From positions 62,001-126,000 of the forward strand of contig CAVTSA010000010.1 of the NCBI GenBank assembly GCA_963737225.1: a stretch of 64,000 nucleotides of DNA, given 5' to 3'. Positions 42,438 through 50,734 of this stretch are shown piece after piece. The notes under the pieces are model-generated. The model had not been told where the DNA came from. It did not search any database and worked only from the letters and a program-made list of their open reading frames with translations. The position numbers were made by a program, and so were the translations under genes. Positions within the stretch are counted from its first letter, which is position 1. Every line of letters begins with the position of its first letter. The stretch comes from CAVTSA01 sp963737225 (GTDB taxonomy: Bacteria; Chloroflexota; Dormibacteria; Dormibacterales; Dormibacteraceae).

Positions 42438-42827
42438 ATGAACATCGACAGCACGGCGTCCCTCGCCGGCACCTTCGAGGTCTCCGGTTGGGACTCCCAC
42501 GACTACGAGTCGGCGGATGGCGTCACCCTGGCGCGGGTGACCCTGAACAAGCGATACGCAGGCTCGCTTCAGGGCACCAGCACAACGACGCTGCTGACGG
42601 CCATGGGACCGGGCGGACCGGCAGCCTACGTCGGGCTGGAGCGGTTCACCGGGAGCCTGGAGGGCGAGGCGGGTTCCGCCCTCCTGCGACACAGCGTGGC
42701 CGAGCCGCCCGCGACCGCGCTCCTGATCCCGTCCGCCGGGCAGGGTGGGTTCGCGGGCCGGGAGGGGGTTCTCACGATCGAGATCGACGCCGAGGGTACG
42801 CACCACTACACCCTCGCTCCCTCCTGA
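42438..42827 (+). CDS. DUF3224-like small beta-barrel protein
   Basis: 129 residues from ATG 42438; GTG 42429 is three codons upstream. The all-beta pattern with SLAGTFEVSGWDSHDYESADGVTLARVTLNKRYAGSLQGTSTTTLLTAM, YVGLERFTGSLEGEAGSALLRH and the late LTIEIDAEGTHHYTL match DUF3224 proteins, small cytoplasmic barrels of unknown function found in many actinobacteria. No catalytic residues are evident. It ends before the family-C palindrome pair and is convergent with the LLM reductase gene. Confidence 0.8.
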   Translation: MNIDSTASLAGTFEVSGWDSHDYESADGVTLARVTLNKRYAGSLQGTSTTTLLTAMGPGGPAAYVGLERFTGSLEGEAGSALLRHSVAEPPATALLIPSAGQGGFAGREGVLTIEIDAEGTHHYTLAPS

Positions 42828-42850
42828 CCCCCACTCCCCCACCCCCGGTG

Positions 42851-42910
42851 GCCATCTGTCGACAGTTGGCCCCGATTCGCGCCCTGCGACGCGACATCTG
42901 TCGACAGATG
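42851..42910. repeat. Paired palindromes, family C (GTCGAC centres, exactly 42 bp apart)
   Basis: GCCATCTGTCGACAGTTGGC (42851-42870, one mismatch from perfect) and CATCTGTCGACAGATG (42895-42910) repeat the pair found at 8108-8167, with the same 42-bp centre spacing and the same long-then-short order. This pair is between convergent genes, unlike the first. A single CTGTCGACAG also occurs at 12914-12923. Confidence 0.85.
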
Positions 42911-42966
42911 GCCACCCGCCGGGGGGCGGGCGGTGGGGTGTGACGTCGGGTGGAGGCGGTGGGGGG

Positions 42967-43830
42967 TCAGGCGCCGAGGGCACGCAGGCGGGGGAGTGCC
43001 TCCGCGATGAGGTGGGCGGAGCGCGGGGCATCCTGCTCCGGCAGATAGATCATGTGCTCGCTGAACCCTTCTTCGATCGCTGCCTGCAGGTCGGCGATCA
43101 GCTGGGCCACTCCGCCGTCGCCGAAGCGGGCCAGCGACGCGAGCCGGATCTCGGAGGGGTCGCGCCCGATCCGCTCACAGGCCTCACGCACCTTCGCCCA
43201 GGCCGCTTTCGTGTCCTCGCGGGCGCCGCCGCTCGGGTTCCAGACGTCGGCATAGCGCGCCACCAGCCGGAACATCTGCTCGCCGCCGGCGCCGATCCAG
43301 ATCGGCGGGTGCGGCTTCTGCACCGGCTTGGGGTTCGCGATGGCATCGTGGAGCTGGTAATACCTGCCTTCAAAGGTCACGCGGTCTTCCTTCCAGACCG
43401 AGGTGATGATGCGGAGCGACTCGCTGAGCCGGCCGACGCGGTGGTCGAGGCCCTCCCAGCCGTACATCTGGTGCTCGATCTCGGCCCAGGCGGCTCCGAT
43501 GCCGAACTCCAGGCGGCCGCCGGAAAGATGGTCGACGGTGGTCGCAAGCTTGGCCAGCACCACCGGGTGGCGGTAGGTGTTGCCGGTGACGTTGCACCCG
43601 ATGCGTACGCGGGACGTCGCCTCGGCCATCGCCGCCTGCAGCGCCCAGCCCTCGAAGACCGGCAGGTCGGGACCGTTGGGCCCGATCGAGGCGAAGTGGT
43701 CGAAATCCCAGAGGTGATCGAACCCGCCCTCGTCGGCGGTCTTCCAGACGGCTCGCAGGTCGGCGACGGTCGTGTTCTGACCGGAAAGCTTGAGGCCGAA
43801 GTGCTGCGCGTGCGGAGGCTGCGTGCTCAT
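42967..43830 (-). CDS. LLM-class F420-dependent oxidoreductase
   Basis: 287 residues of the luciferase-like monooxygenase fold. Typical blocks: FDHLWDFDHFASIGPNGPDLPVFEGWALQAAMAEATSRVRIGCNVTGNTYRHPVVLAKLATTVDHLSGGRLEFGIGAAW and KPHPPIWIGAGGEQMFRLVARYADVWN. The VTGNTYRHP segment with the non-prolyl cis bulge is characteristic of F420-using members. The substrate is unknown. Together with the Ddn-like protein at 20.6 kb this implies that the organism makes F420. Confidence 0.88.
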   Translation of the reverse strand: MSTQPPHAQHFGLKLSGQNTTVADLRAVWKTADEGGFDHLWDFDHFASIGPNGPDLPVFEGWALQAAMAEATSRVRIGCNVTGNTYRHPVVLAKLATTVDHLSGGRLEFGIGAAWAEIEHQMYGWEGLDHRVGRLSESLRIITSVWKEDRVTFEGRYYQLHDAIANPKPVQKPHPPIWIGAGGEQMFRLVARYADVWNPSGGAREDTKAAWAKVREACERIGRDPSEIRLASLARFGDGGVAQLIADLQAAIEEGFSEHMIYLPEQDAPRSAHLIAEALPRLRALGA

Positions 43831-43909
43831 CGACTCCGAGCCTAGCCGAGTTGCCTCAACCGAAGTCGCCGGGGCCTACTCTGCGGGTTGCGGCGGAACC
43901 CCCGATATG

Positions 43910-43923
43910 CGAACCTTTGTTCG
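43910..43923 (+). promoter_or_regulatory. LexA (SOS) box touching the dinB start codon
   Basis: CGAACCTTTGTTCG is an exact match to the Gram-positive/actinobacterial LexA consensus CGAAC-N4-GTTCG. Its last G is the first base of the dinB GTG start. LexA bound here would block transcription or a very short leader, so dinB is expected to be DNA-damage inducible. Confidence 0.85.
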
Positions 43924-45110
43924 TGGCGACGCCGACGCCGATCCTGCACGCCGACCTCGACTGCTTCTTCGCGTCGGTGGAGATCCGGGACGAGCCCTCG
44001 CTCCGCGGACGGCCGGTCATCGTCGGCCCCGGGGTCGTGATGTCGGCCAGCTACGAGGCAAGGGCGGCGGGCGTGCGATCGGCGATGTCGGAGCGGGTGG
44101 CGCGGCGGCTCTGCCCGGACGCCGTGATCCGCGAGCCGCGAATGAAGGTCTACTCGCAGGCGAGCAAGCAGGTCTTCGGCATCTTCGATCGCACCTCCCC
44201 GGTGGTGGAGGCGATGTCGATCGACGAGGCGTTCCTGGACCTCCACGGGCTGGAGCAGCTCCGTGGCAGCGTGGAGCAGATCGCGCGGAGGCTGCGGGAG
44301 ACGGTGCGACGCGAGGCCGGCCTTCCGATCACCGTCGGTGCGGCCCGCACCAAATTCCTGGCCAAGGTGGCGAGCGGCGTGGCGAAGCCGGACGGCCTGG
44401 TCCTGGTTCCGCCGGAGCGTGAGACGGCATTCCTTTACCCGCTTCCGGTGGAGCGGCTCTGGGGCGTGGGCGCGGTCACCGCCGCCAAGCTCCACCGGCT
44501 GGGCGTTCAAACCGTGGGGGATCTCGCCCGGCTGGAAGAGCGAGCGCTGGTGCATACGCTCGGTCCTCACGGTGGGACGCACCTCCACCGGCTCTCGCAC
44601 GGGCTCGATGCGCGCCGGGTGCGCACGGGCCGCCGCCGGGCGTCGGTCGGCGCGCAGCATGCGCTGGGATGGTCGGCCCGGGCTCAGGGGGAGGTCGACA
44701 AGACCCTGCTCGAATTGGCCGAACGGGTCTGCACCCGCCTCCGAGGCGACGGACGGTCGGGCCGCACGGTGGTGCTGCGCCTGCGCTTCGAGGATTTCGG
44801 CGTCATCTCCCGCTCGCGGACGCTGGGGCGCGCGACGGCGGAGACGGCCACCGTGCTGCAGGCGGTTCGCGAGCTGTTCCAGGGCGAGCTGGAGATCATC
44901 CGCAGACGGGGGTTGACCCTGGTGGGGATCGCGGTCGAGAACCTGGACGCGGGCGCCGAGCAGCTCGAGCTGCCCCTCGATCGGACGTCGAACCTGGCCC
45001 TGGACCGCGCCCTCGACCGGCTGCGCGACCGCTTCGGCGAGGATGCGGTGACGCGGGCCTCGCTCCTCGGCCGCGAACGGCGCGACTGGGTGCCCGTGCT
45101 GCCGCGGTAG
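43923..45110 (+). CDS. dinB: DNA polymerase IV (Y-family)
   Basis: 395 residues. It begins PTPILHADLDCFFASVE, has YSQASKQVFGIFDRTSPVVEAMSIDEAFLDL with the catalytic Asp-Glu, and continues through fingers, thumb (LWGVGAVTAAKLHRLGVQTVGDLA) and little-finger domain. GTG 43923 is chosen because the conserved N-terminus starts there; it overlaps the SOS box by one base, and an upstream TTG frame start at 43851 is unlikely. It performs translesion synthesis after DNA damage. The C-terminal EQLELPL motif resembles a beta-clamp-binding peptide. Confidence 0.93.
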   Translation: MATPTPILHADLDCFFASVEIRDEPSLRGRPVIVGPGVVMSASYEARAAGVRSAMSERVARRLCPDAVIREPRMKVYSQASKQVFGIFDRTSPVVEAMSIDEAFLDLHGLEQLRGSVEQIARRLRETVRREAGLPITVGAARTKFLAKVASGVAKPDGLVLVPPERETAFLYPLPVERLWGVGAVTAAKLHRLGVQTVGDLARLEERALVHTLGPHGGTHLHRLSHGLDARRVRTGRRRASVGAQHALGWSARAQGEVDKTLLELAERVCTRLRGDGRSGRTVVLRLRFEDFGVISRSRTLGRATAETATVLQAVRELFQGELEIIRRRGLTLVGIAVENLDAGAEQLELPLDRTSNLALDRALDRLRDRFGEDAVTRASLLGRERRDWVPVLPR

Positions 45111-45133
45111 CAGCCCGTGGTAGAAGCCAGGCT

Positions 45134-46405
45134 GTGGACCCGATCTCGGCCGCTACTCGCAACCACAGGAGCTGGAGCACGGCGCTGGCCGCGGTCGCCG
45201 GCGGCACCGTGCGGGAGCTCGGGTCAGGGACCCTGGCCTACCTCCCCACCGGGGGCGGCGATCTCCAGGTTCTCTACACCGACGAGCGGGGCGACGTCGG
45301 CGGCTTCGTGGATCGGGTGCTGGAGCAGGCGCGGGAGCTGCGCTCGGTGGGCGAGGTCGGCTGGTGGGCCGCCGGCGAAGGCGGCCGGCTCGGTGGCCGT
45401 CTGCTTGCTCGTGGGTTCCAGTGGGGATGGCGGCCGCGCTGGATGGTCTGCGACCTGACACAGTGGTCGGGCGACTGGGCGCCGCCGGCCGGCGTCGTCC
45501 TCGACGAGGCCGTTGGGGACGTGGGGTGGAACGCCGCTGACCTCCCGTACCACGACGTCCCATGGGAGGGCCGCTTCGGCGCCCTGCTCCGCCACCGGCC
45601 CGGCCGGACCCGCATCCTCTTCGCCCGCCGGCAGGACGCGGTGCTGGGGAAGGTCGTGCTTCACATCCAGCCTGACGGCGCCGTCGCCGGTCTCTACGAG
45701 TGCGGCGTAGTGGAGGCGGCACGGCGGCGGGGGATCGGGGCCGCCCTCACCGCGGCCGCCCTCCACGCGGCACAGGAGATGGGCTCGCCGCTGGCCGTGC
45801 TCAATGCGACGCCGATGGGCGAGCGGCTGTACACCCGGGTCGGGTTCGCCCCCACCGGCTGGGGGCAGACCTGGTGGCTGCTGGATGGGCGCGCGGGCGG
45901 CCCCCCACCCTCATCGAGCCTGGTCGCCCTGGTGGACGCGATCGCGGACCAGGATCTGGACCGATTGCGGGCATCGCTGCTCGCGCTGCGTGCCGGGCGC
46001 GACGGTTTCGATCCCGACGGCAGGCTGCCGTGCGGTTGGCGTCCGCTGCGGGTCGCCGCCCAGCTCGGACGCCCCGAATCCGGTCGGGTGCTGGTCCAGG
46101 AGGGGGCCCGTCTCGACGTGCTCACCGCGTGGGATCTCGGGTGGCGCGAACGAGCGACGAACCTCGTGCGCGCCGATCCGGGCGCCGCCGGTCGGCCCCG
46201 CGGCAGACGGGGCGCGACGCTCCTCCACCGCGCGGTGGAACGTGACGACGAGGCACTCCTGCGTCTGCTCCTCGCCGGGAGTCCCGATCTCGGGGCGCGC
46301 GACGGCGTCTATCACGGCACCCCACTTGACTGGGCCGAGCACCTGGGCCGGCCGGGCCTGGCGGCGCTGCTCCGAGAGCGTGCGTCAGGCCCGGCCGGTG
46401 GTTGA
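45134..46405 (+). CDS. GNAT acetyltransferase fused to ankyrin-like repeats
   Basis: 423 residues from GTG 45134. The middle part (about residues 175-255) is a GNAT domain: VVLHIQPDGAVAGLYECGVVEAARRRGIGAALTAAALHAAQEMG and TPMGERLYTRVGFAPTGWG. The C-terminal ~150 residues resemble ankyrin repeats: GWRPLRVAAQLGRPESGRVLVQEGARLDVLTA, GATLLHRAVERDDEALLRLLLAGSPDLGARDGVYHGTPLDWAEHLGRPGLAALLRE. Ankyrin modules usually bind proteins, so the fusion may target the acetyltransferase to a partner. Residues 1-170 are only weakly GNAT-like and may be a degenerate first domain. Confidence 0.8.
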   Translation: MDPISAATRNHRSWSTALAAVAGGTVRELGSGTLAYLPTGGGDLQVLYTDERGDVGGFVDRVLEQARELRSVGEVGWWAAGEGGRLGGRLLARGFQWGWRPRWMVCDLTQWSGDWAPPAGVVLDEAVGDVGWNAADLPYHDVPWEGRFGALLRHRPGRTRILFARRQDAVLGKVVLHIQPDGAVAGLYECGVVEAARRRGIGAALTAAALHAAQEMGSPLAVLNATPMGERLYTRVGFAPTGWGQTWWLLDGRAGGPPPSSSLVALVDAIADQDLDRLRASLLALRAGRDGFDPDGRLPCGWRPLRVAAQLGRPESGRVLVQEGARLDVLTAWDLGWRERATNLVRADPGAAGRPRGRRGATLLHRAVERDDEALLRLLLAGSPDLGARDGVYHGTPLDWAEHLGRPGLAALLRERASGPAGG

Positions 46406-46412
46406 TCCAGTC

Positions 46413-46754
46413 TCAGCCGGGTTGCACGCCAGGCGGCGTGTAGACCGCCGACAGGCGCTTTGCTTCGGCCAGCCGGTCGTTGATCTCAGCCGCGGGGATC
46501 AGCTCATGCGTGACGAACGCGCTGAAAGCGCCGGTGCTGCTGATCGCCAGCGCGAGCGCCGCGACCGCCTTCGAGTCCGGAACCTCGATGATGCCGAAGC
46601 CGTCGTACTCGCCGAACATCCAGTAGTAGGACTCAAGATGACCACCGGCCTCGGCGACCAATCGCTCCACCGCCGCGGCACGGTCGGTCGGGGTCTTCAT
46701 GGCGGCTGCGATGGTTCCGCTGGCGAGCCGGAAGAAACTCGCGTACGTGGGCAT
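46413..46754 (-). CDS. GYD-domain protein, copy 1 of 3
   Basis: 113 residues from ATG 46754, with AGGAGGAAG upstream. The motif YYWMFGEYDGFGIIEVPDSKAVAALALAISSTGAFSAFVTHELIPAAE matches the GYD family (PF08734), small ferredoxin-like proteins of unknown function. It is the most diverged of three adjacent copies of identical length. Each copy has its own Shine-Dalgarno, and the gap to the next gene upstream is 50 nt. Confidence 0.85.
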   Translation of the reverse strand: MPTYASFFRLASGTIAAAMKTPTDRAAAVERLVAEAGGHLESYYWMFGEYDGFGIIEVPDSKAVAALALAISSTGAFSAFVTHELIPAAEINDRLAEAKRLSAVYTPPGVQPG

Positions 46755-46804
46755 GACTTCCTCCTGGGCGAGTGACGGGAAGAGGGTCGACACGCAGTCG
46801 AATC

Positions 46805-47146
46805 TCAATGCGGTTGAGTGCCCGGCGGTGTGTAGACCGAGGCCAGTCGTTTCGCCTCGGCCAGGCGGTCGTTGATCTCCGAGGCCGGTATCAACTCATG
46901 GGTACGAATGCCGGTGAACGCGCCGCTGCCGCTCACCGCCAGCGACACCGCCGCAGCGGCTCTGGAGTCCGGCAGCTCCGCGACGACGAGTGCGTCGTAC
47001 TCGCCGAACATCCAGAAGTACGACTCCAGATGACCGCCCGCCTCACGGCAGAGGCGCTCCGCCACCTGTGCCCGGTCGGTCGGGGTCTCCATGGCAGCGG
47101 CTATCGTCTGGCTCGACAGCCGGAAAAACAGCGCGTACTTGGGCAT
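46805..47146 (-). CDS. GYD-domain protein, copy 2 of 3
   Basis: 113 residues from ATG 47146 (GCAGGAGGAACG upstream). By direct comparison about 80% of positions are identical to copy 3, and the C-terminal 30 residues (ELIPASEINDRLAEAKRL and TPPGTQPH) are almost unchanged. The conserved block FWMFGEYDALVVAELPDS corresponds to the GYD signature. The fold is a dimeric ferredoxin-like sandwich in related proteins; no function is known. Confidence 0.87.
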   Translation of the reverse strand: MPKYALFFRLSSQTIAAAMETPTDRAQVAERLCREAGGHLESYFWMFGEYDALVVAELPDSRAAAAVSLAVSGSGAFTGIRTHELIPASEINDRLAEAKRLASVYTPPGTQPH

Positions 47147-47217
47147 CACGTTCCTCCTGCTCGAACGACTGGATGAGAGGCCGCCCCAACCTCCGGGTGC
47201 AGACCGTTGAGGCAACC

Positions 47218-47559
47218 TCAGTGGGGCTGTGTGCCGGGCGGTGTGTACATCGCAGACAGGCGCTTGGCTTCGGCGAGCCGGTCGTTGATCTCCGAGGCCG
47301 GTATCAGCTCGTGTGTGCTGATCCCCGTGAACGCGCCGCTGCCGCTCGCTGTGAGTGACACCGCCGCCGCCGCACTGGAATCCGGAACCTCGAAGATGAC
47401 AATGCCGTCGTAGTCGCCAAACATCCAGAAGTACGACTCCATGTGACCACCGACCTCGCGGATCAGTCGCTCGACCACCTCCGTTCGGTCGGTCGGGGTC
47501 TGCATGGCGGCCGCGATGGTCGCTCCCGACATCCGAAAGAACAGGGCGTACTTGGGCAT
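47218..47559 (-). CDS. GYD-domain protein, copy 3 of 3
   Basis: 113 residues from ATG 47559 (CAGGAGGAAAACC upstream). First gene of the three-gene array and probably nearest the promoter. SYFWMFGDYDGIVIFEVPDSSAAAAVSLTASGSGAF is the GYD block. Identical length and gap-free alignment with the other two copies point to recent tandem amplification. Divergent from the lipoprotein gene 240 nt away. Confidence 0.87.
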   Translation of the reverse strand: MPKYALFFRMSGATIAAAMQTPTDRTEVVERLIREVGGHMESYFWMFGDYDGIVIFEVPDSSAAAAVSLTASGSGAFTGISTHELIPASEINDRLAEAKRLSAMYTPPGTQPH

Positions 47560-47799
47560 GGTTTTCCTCCTGCTCGACGCCTGGATGAGCCCGGCTGGGG
47601 TCTCAGACGACGCCGACCGTACGACCGCGGATCCTCCAGCGCCATGGGACAACCGTCCCGGCCCAGCCTCCTTACCGTGGCATTCCGGCCGCGCAGCCGC
47701 GCAGCCGCCGGGAAGGCCGGCACCGGGACGTCAGATCGCCGCCGCTTTCACGCGAAACAAGGTCCACTGCTCGACGTCGACCGGGGGTATCGTCACCCT

Positions 47800-48504
47800 G
47801 TGGACGCGCGGCGGCGGCTGCGCCGGATCCTTCTTCTGGCAGTGCTCTGCCTCATGATCGCGGGCTGCGGTACGGGCGGGAACTGCTTGCCGCAGCCGGT
47901 CCAGCTGATCGGTACCGCCGTCACGTCTTCTCAGGTCGAACGCTCGGTGGGGCTGGTCACCACGTGTCTGCTCCCCGGCGTGGGATGCGAGCGGGGCACC
48001 GCATTCCCGATCGGCGCCGGCTACTGGCTGACCGCGGCGAGCCTGGGGGAGAACCCGGCCATGGCGCTCCGCTCCACCTCACCGAGGTGGTCGATCGTGA
48101 CCGTCACCACCGGCGGCCACCGGTATCGAGCCGCACCGGCGCGGGTCTCCGCCACTCGTGGGTACGCGCTGCTCGACGTCCCGGGGACTGCCGGCGTCCG
48201 CGGGCTTCCGCTCGATGCGGGCGCTCCCCAGCCGCTCGATGACGCCACGGTGGTCTGCGCGGAGGCGGCGCGGACCGTCGTCTATTCGGGATCCCTGTTC
48301 CTCAACACCCCGCCGCTACCAGACGTGGACCTCTTTCAGGTGAACAGCCCGAGAGTCATCTCCAGCTGCACCGGCGGTCCGGTGCTGGACCGCGGCCTGG
48401 TGGTCGGCGTCCAGCTGTTCGCGCTGCGCCAGGGGGCGTGGGCAGCGCCGACGTTCGCGATGACCGATCTGCCCTCGACCTCGACCGCCGTCTGCACCCA
48501 GTAG
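47800..48504 (+). CDS. Lipoprotein with degenerate trypsin-like fold (triad lost)
   Basis: 234 residues from GTG 47800. RRRLRRILLLAVLCLMIAGC is a lipoprotein signal with lipobox IAGC (Cys at about residue 21). The rest resembles a chymotrypsin-fold protease: GTAFPIGAGYWLTAAS where TAAH is expected, RGYALLDV where DLALL is expected, and SSCTGGPVLDRGLVVGV where GxSGGP is expected. His, Asp and Ser all appear replaced (Ser, Gly, Thr), so it is probably a non-catalytic binding or sensor protein on the outer face of the membrane. Confidence 0.68.
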   Translation: MDARRRLRRILLLAVLCLMIAGCGTGGNCLPQPVQLIGTAVTSSQVERSVGLVTTCLLPGVGCERGTAFPIGAGYWLTAASLGENPAMALRSTSPRWSIVTVTTGGHRYRAAPARVSATRGYALLDVPGTAGVRGLPLDAGAPQPLDDATVVCAEAARTVVYSGSLFLNTPPLPDVDLFQVNSPRVISSCTGGPVLDRGLVVGVQLFALRQGAWAAPTFAMTDLPSTSTAVCTQ

Positions 48505-48512
48505 CCCGCGAA

Positions 48513-48545
48513 CGGGCCGTCCTGATCCCGAGCAGAGACGGCCCG
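48513..48545. terminator. Hairpin between convergent genes
   Basis: CGGGCCGTC (48513-48521) and GACGGCCCG (48537-48545) are perfect 9-bp inverted arms with a 15-nt loop in the 51-nt convergent gap. No T-run follows on either strand. A bidirectional intrinsic-like terminator is plausible. Confidence 0.5.
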
Positions 48546-48555
48546 GCCCGGACGA

Positions 48556-48945
48556 CTACGACGCGAGGACCTTGGCCTTCAGCCGGTCGTACTCGGCCTG
48601 GTCGATGGTGCCGCTGTCGAGCAGCTGCTTCGCGGTCTGAAGCTCGCTGGCGGGACCGCCGGTTCCCGCCGCCTGCTTGACGGCATTCTGGAAGTCCGCC
48701 TGTGCCAGCTGCTGGTCCTTCAGGCGCCGCTCGGTCATTCCCCGGTGGTTGAGCAGGAGGTAGAGAAGCACTCCCAACCACGAGAAGATGATGATGACGA
48801 GGGTCCAGAGGACCTTGGCAAACCCGGACATCTCACGCCGGAAGATGTCGAGCAGACAGGTGACGGCGACCCAGATATAGAGCACCCAGGCGAACACGAT
48901 GAGGATCGTCCAGGTGATATCGAGGAGGGGGTACGAATTGGACAT
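48556..48945 (-). CDS. Small membrane protein: PLDc_N-like helices plus SHOCT domain
   Basis: 129 residues from ATG 48945. Two hydrophobic helices (ITWTILIVFAWVLYIWVAVTCLLDIF and GFAKVLWTLVIIIFSWLGVLLYLLL) with the R-x-E-M-x-G-x-x-K/x-V-L-W pattern of PLDc_N/phospholipase-D-nuclease N-terminal proteins. The C-terminus (ELQTAKQLLDSGTIDQAEYDRLKAKVLAS) is a canonical SHOCT (short C-terminal) oligomerisation helix pair. Such proteins are common in high-GC bacteria; their function is unknown. Confidence 0.87.
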   Translation of the reverse strand: MSNSYPLLDITWTILIVFAWVLYIWVAVTCLLDIFRREMSGFAKVLWTLVIIIFSWLGVLLYLLLNHRGMTERRLKDQQLAQADFQNAVKQAAGTGGPASELQTAKQLLDSGTIDQAEYDRLKAKVLAS

Positions 48946-49180
48946 CAGAATGCATCCTCTATGCCCGTTAGGTACGGGCTCGGTTGTCGACCCGGTCGCC
49001 CACGATCGCGGCCGGCTCGGTCCGCCCCGGCGATCTGGGCCCGTCAATCATGCCACTAATAGTGGCCTGCCGGGGAAAAAGCGACTGATGCCGTAGCTCA
49101 CCGGCACTGGACTGCGGGGCGAAAGAGCGCTCAGAGCCGGCGGACAGAACGCGTCGTTCGGTCTGACCGACAATGAGCGG

Positions 49181-50644
49181 GTGGCTTCTCGAAGGCAGGC
49201 TCCGGCTCCTCCGCCCAAAATACCGCCCGCCCTGCTCTCCGCGCCGTCGTCCGCCGCCGACAGCAAGGCGCGCGGGCGCGCGGCCCGGGCACAGCTGCCG
49301 CGTTCCCGCCACGGGCGCTGGACACCGGGTGAGGACCGTCCGGACCCGGTAGCCCTGCTCGAAGGGCAGGCGCTGACACGGGTCGGCGAGCTGGTCCCCA
49401 CCCGGTACGGCCGGATGCTGGCCTCCCCCTTCGCGTTCTATCGCGGCGCCGCCCTGGTCATGGCCTCGGATCTGTCGACGCAGCCCCACACCGGGCTCAA
49501 CGTGCAGCTCTGCGGCGACGCCCACCTTGCCAACTTTGGTGTCTTCGCGTCGCCCGAACGCCAGCTGCTGTTCGACATCAACGATTTCGACGAGACGCTT
49601 CCCGGCCCCTGGGAGTGGGACGTGAAACGCCTTGCCGCCAGCTTCGAGATCGCGGGGCGCGAGCGGGGGTTCGCGCCCGACGACCGGCGTTCCATCGTCG
49701 AGTCGGCGGTTCGCGAGTACCGCCGGCGCATCCGTCGGTCGGTCAGGTTGAGCACGCTCGAGGTCTGGTATGCACACGTCGCGTCAGCCGACATCCTGGA
49801 GCTGATCCGCGCCGAGGTCCGCCACAACCGGCTGGGCAGGGGCGAGGCGCGCGCGATCCTCCGCGATCTCGACAAGGCCCGCAGACGTGACAGCGCTCGC
49901 GTCTTCTCGAGACGCACTCGCGACCTGGCGGGGGATCTGGTCTTCGTGCCCGAGCCTCCCTTCATCGTGCCCGTCGAGGACCTGCTCCCGGCGGGAGTGT
50001 CCAGGGACCGCAGTGACCAAACGATGCGCCGCCTCCTGCGCGCGTACCGCCGGACGCTCACACACCAGCATCACCCGATCGAGGCGTTCCACTACCTGCA
50101 TCTGGCGCGCAAGGTGGTCGGGGTGGGCAGCGTGGGCACCCGCTGCTGGCTGCTGCTGATGATGGGGGCGGGCGAGGGCGATCCGCTCGTCCTGCAGGCC
50201 AAGGAGGCCCAACCCTCGGTTCTCGAGCGCTTTCTGGGACCGAGTGAGTTCGCGAACCGGGGCCGGCGCGTCGTGGTCGGGCAGCAGTTGATGCAGACGG
50301 CGAGCGACATCTTCCTCGGGTGGGTGCGGGTGCGCGACCTCGACGGCGAGATGCGGGACTACTACCTGCGGCAGTACCACGACTGGAAAGGCTCGCTCGA
50401 CATCGGGACCATGGGGGTGCCGAGCGCCACGCTCTACGGGGAGCTTTGCGGCGCCGCGCTGGCCCGAGCGCATGCCCGCTCCGGCGACCGCATCGCGATC
50501 GCCCGGTACCTGGGAAAGGGCGACGGGTTCGATCGGGCGATGGCCGGCTTCGCGGCCGCCTACGGGGACCAGAACGAGCGGGACTACGAGACGTTCACCG
50601 AGGCGGTGCGGACGGGCCGGATCGAAGCCGCCCCGGACGAGTGA
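49181..50644 (+). CDS. DUF2252 family protein
   Basis: 487 residues from GTG 49181. Highly characteristic blocks: RYGRMLASPFAFYRGAALVMASDL, NVQLCGDAHLANFGVFASPERQLLFDINDFDETLPGPWEWDVKRLAAS, and the C-terminal RQYHDWKGSLDI...LARAHARSGDR. The GDAHLxNFG and FDxNDFDE motifs recall kinase/phosphotransferase active sites (aminoglycoside phosphotransferase fold), so an ATP-dependent activity is possible, but the family is uncharacterised. The first ~50 residues are Ala/Pro-rich and probably disordered. Confidence 0.9.
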   Translation: MASRRQAPAPPPKIPPALLSAPSSAADSKARGRAARAQLPRSRHGRWTPGEDRPDPVALLEGQALTRVGELVPTRYGRMLASPFAFYRGAALVMASDLSTQPHTGLNVQLCGDAHLANFGVFASPERQLLFDINDFDETLPGPWEWDVKRLAASFEIAGRERGFAPDDRRSIVESAVREYRRRIRRSVRLSTLEVWYAHVASADILELIRAEVRHNRLGRGEARAILRDLDKARRRDSARVFSRRTRDLAGDLVFVPEPPFIVPVEDLLPAGVSRDRSDQTMRRLLRAYRRTLTHQHHPIEAFHYLHLARKVVGVGSVGTRCWLLLMMGAGEGDPLVLQAKEAQPSVLERFLGPSEFANRGRRVVVGQQLMQTASDIFLGWVRVRDLDGEMRDYYLRQYHDWKGSLDIGTMGVPSATLYGELCGAALARAHARSGDRIAIARYLGKGDGFDRAMAGFAAAYGDQNERDYETFTEAVRTGRIEAAPDE

Positions 50645-50734
50645 CAGCGTCTCAGCCCGCTGCTTCGCGCTGGTCGGCGGGTCTGAAAGTCGGTCAGATC
50701 GAAGACTCCCTGGGCATGTAGGGTTCGGAGGGTC

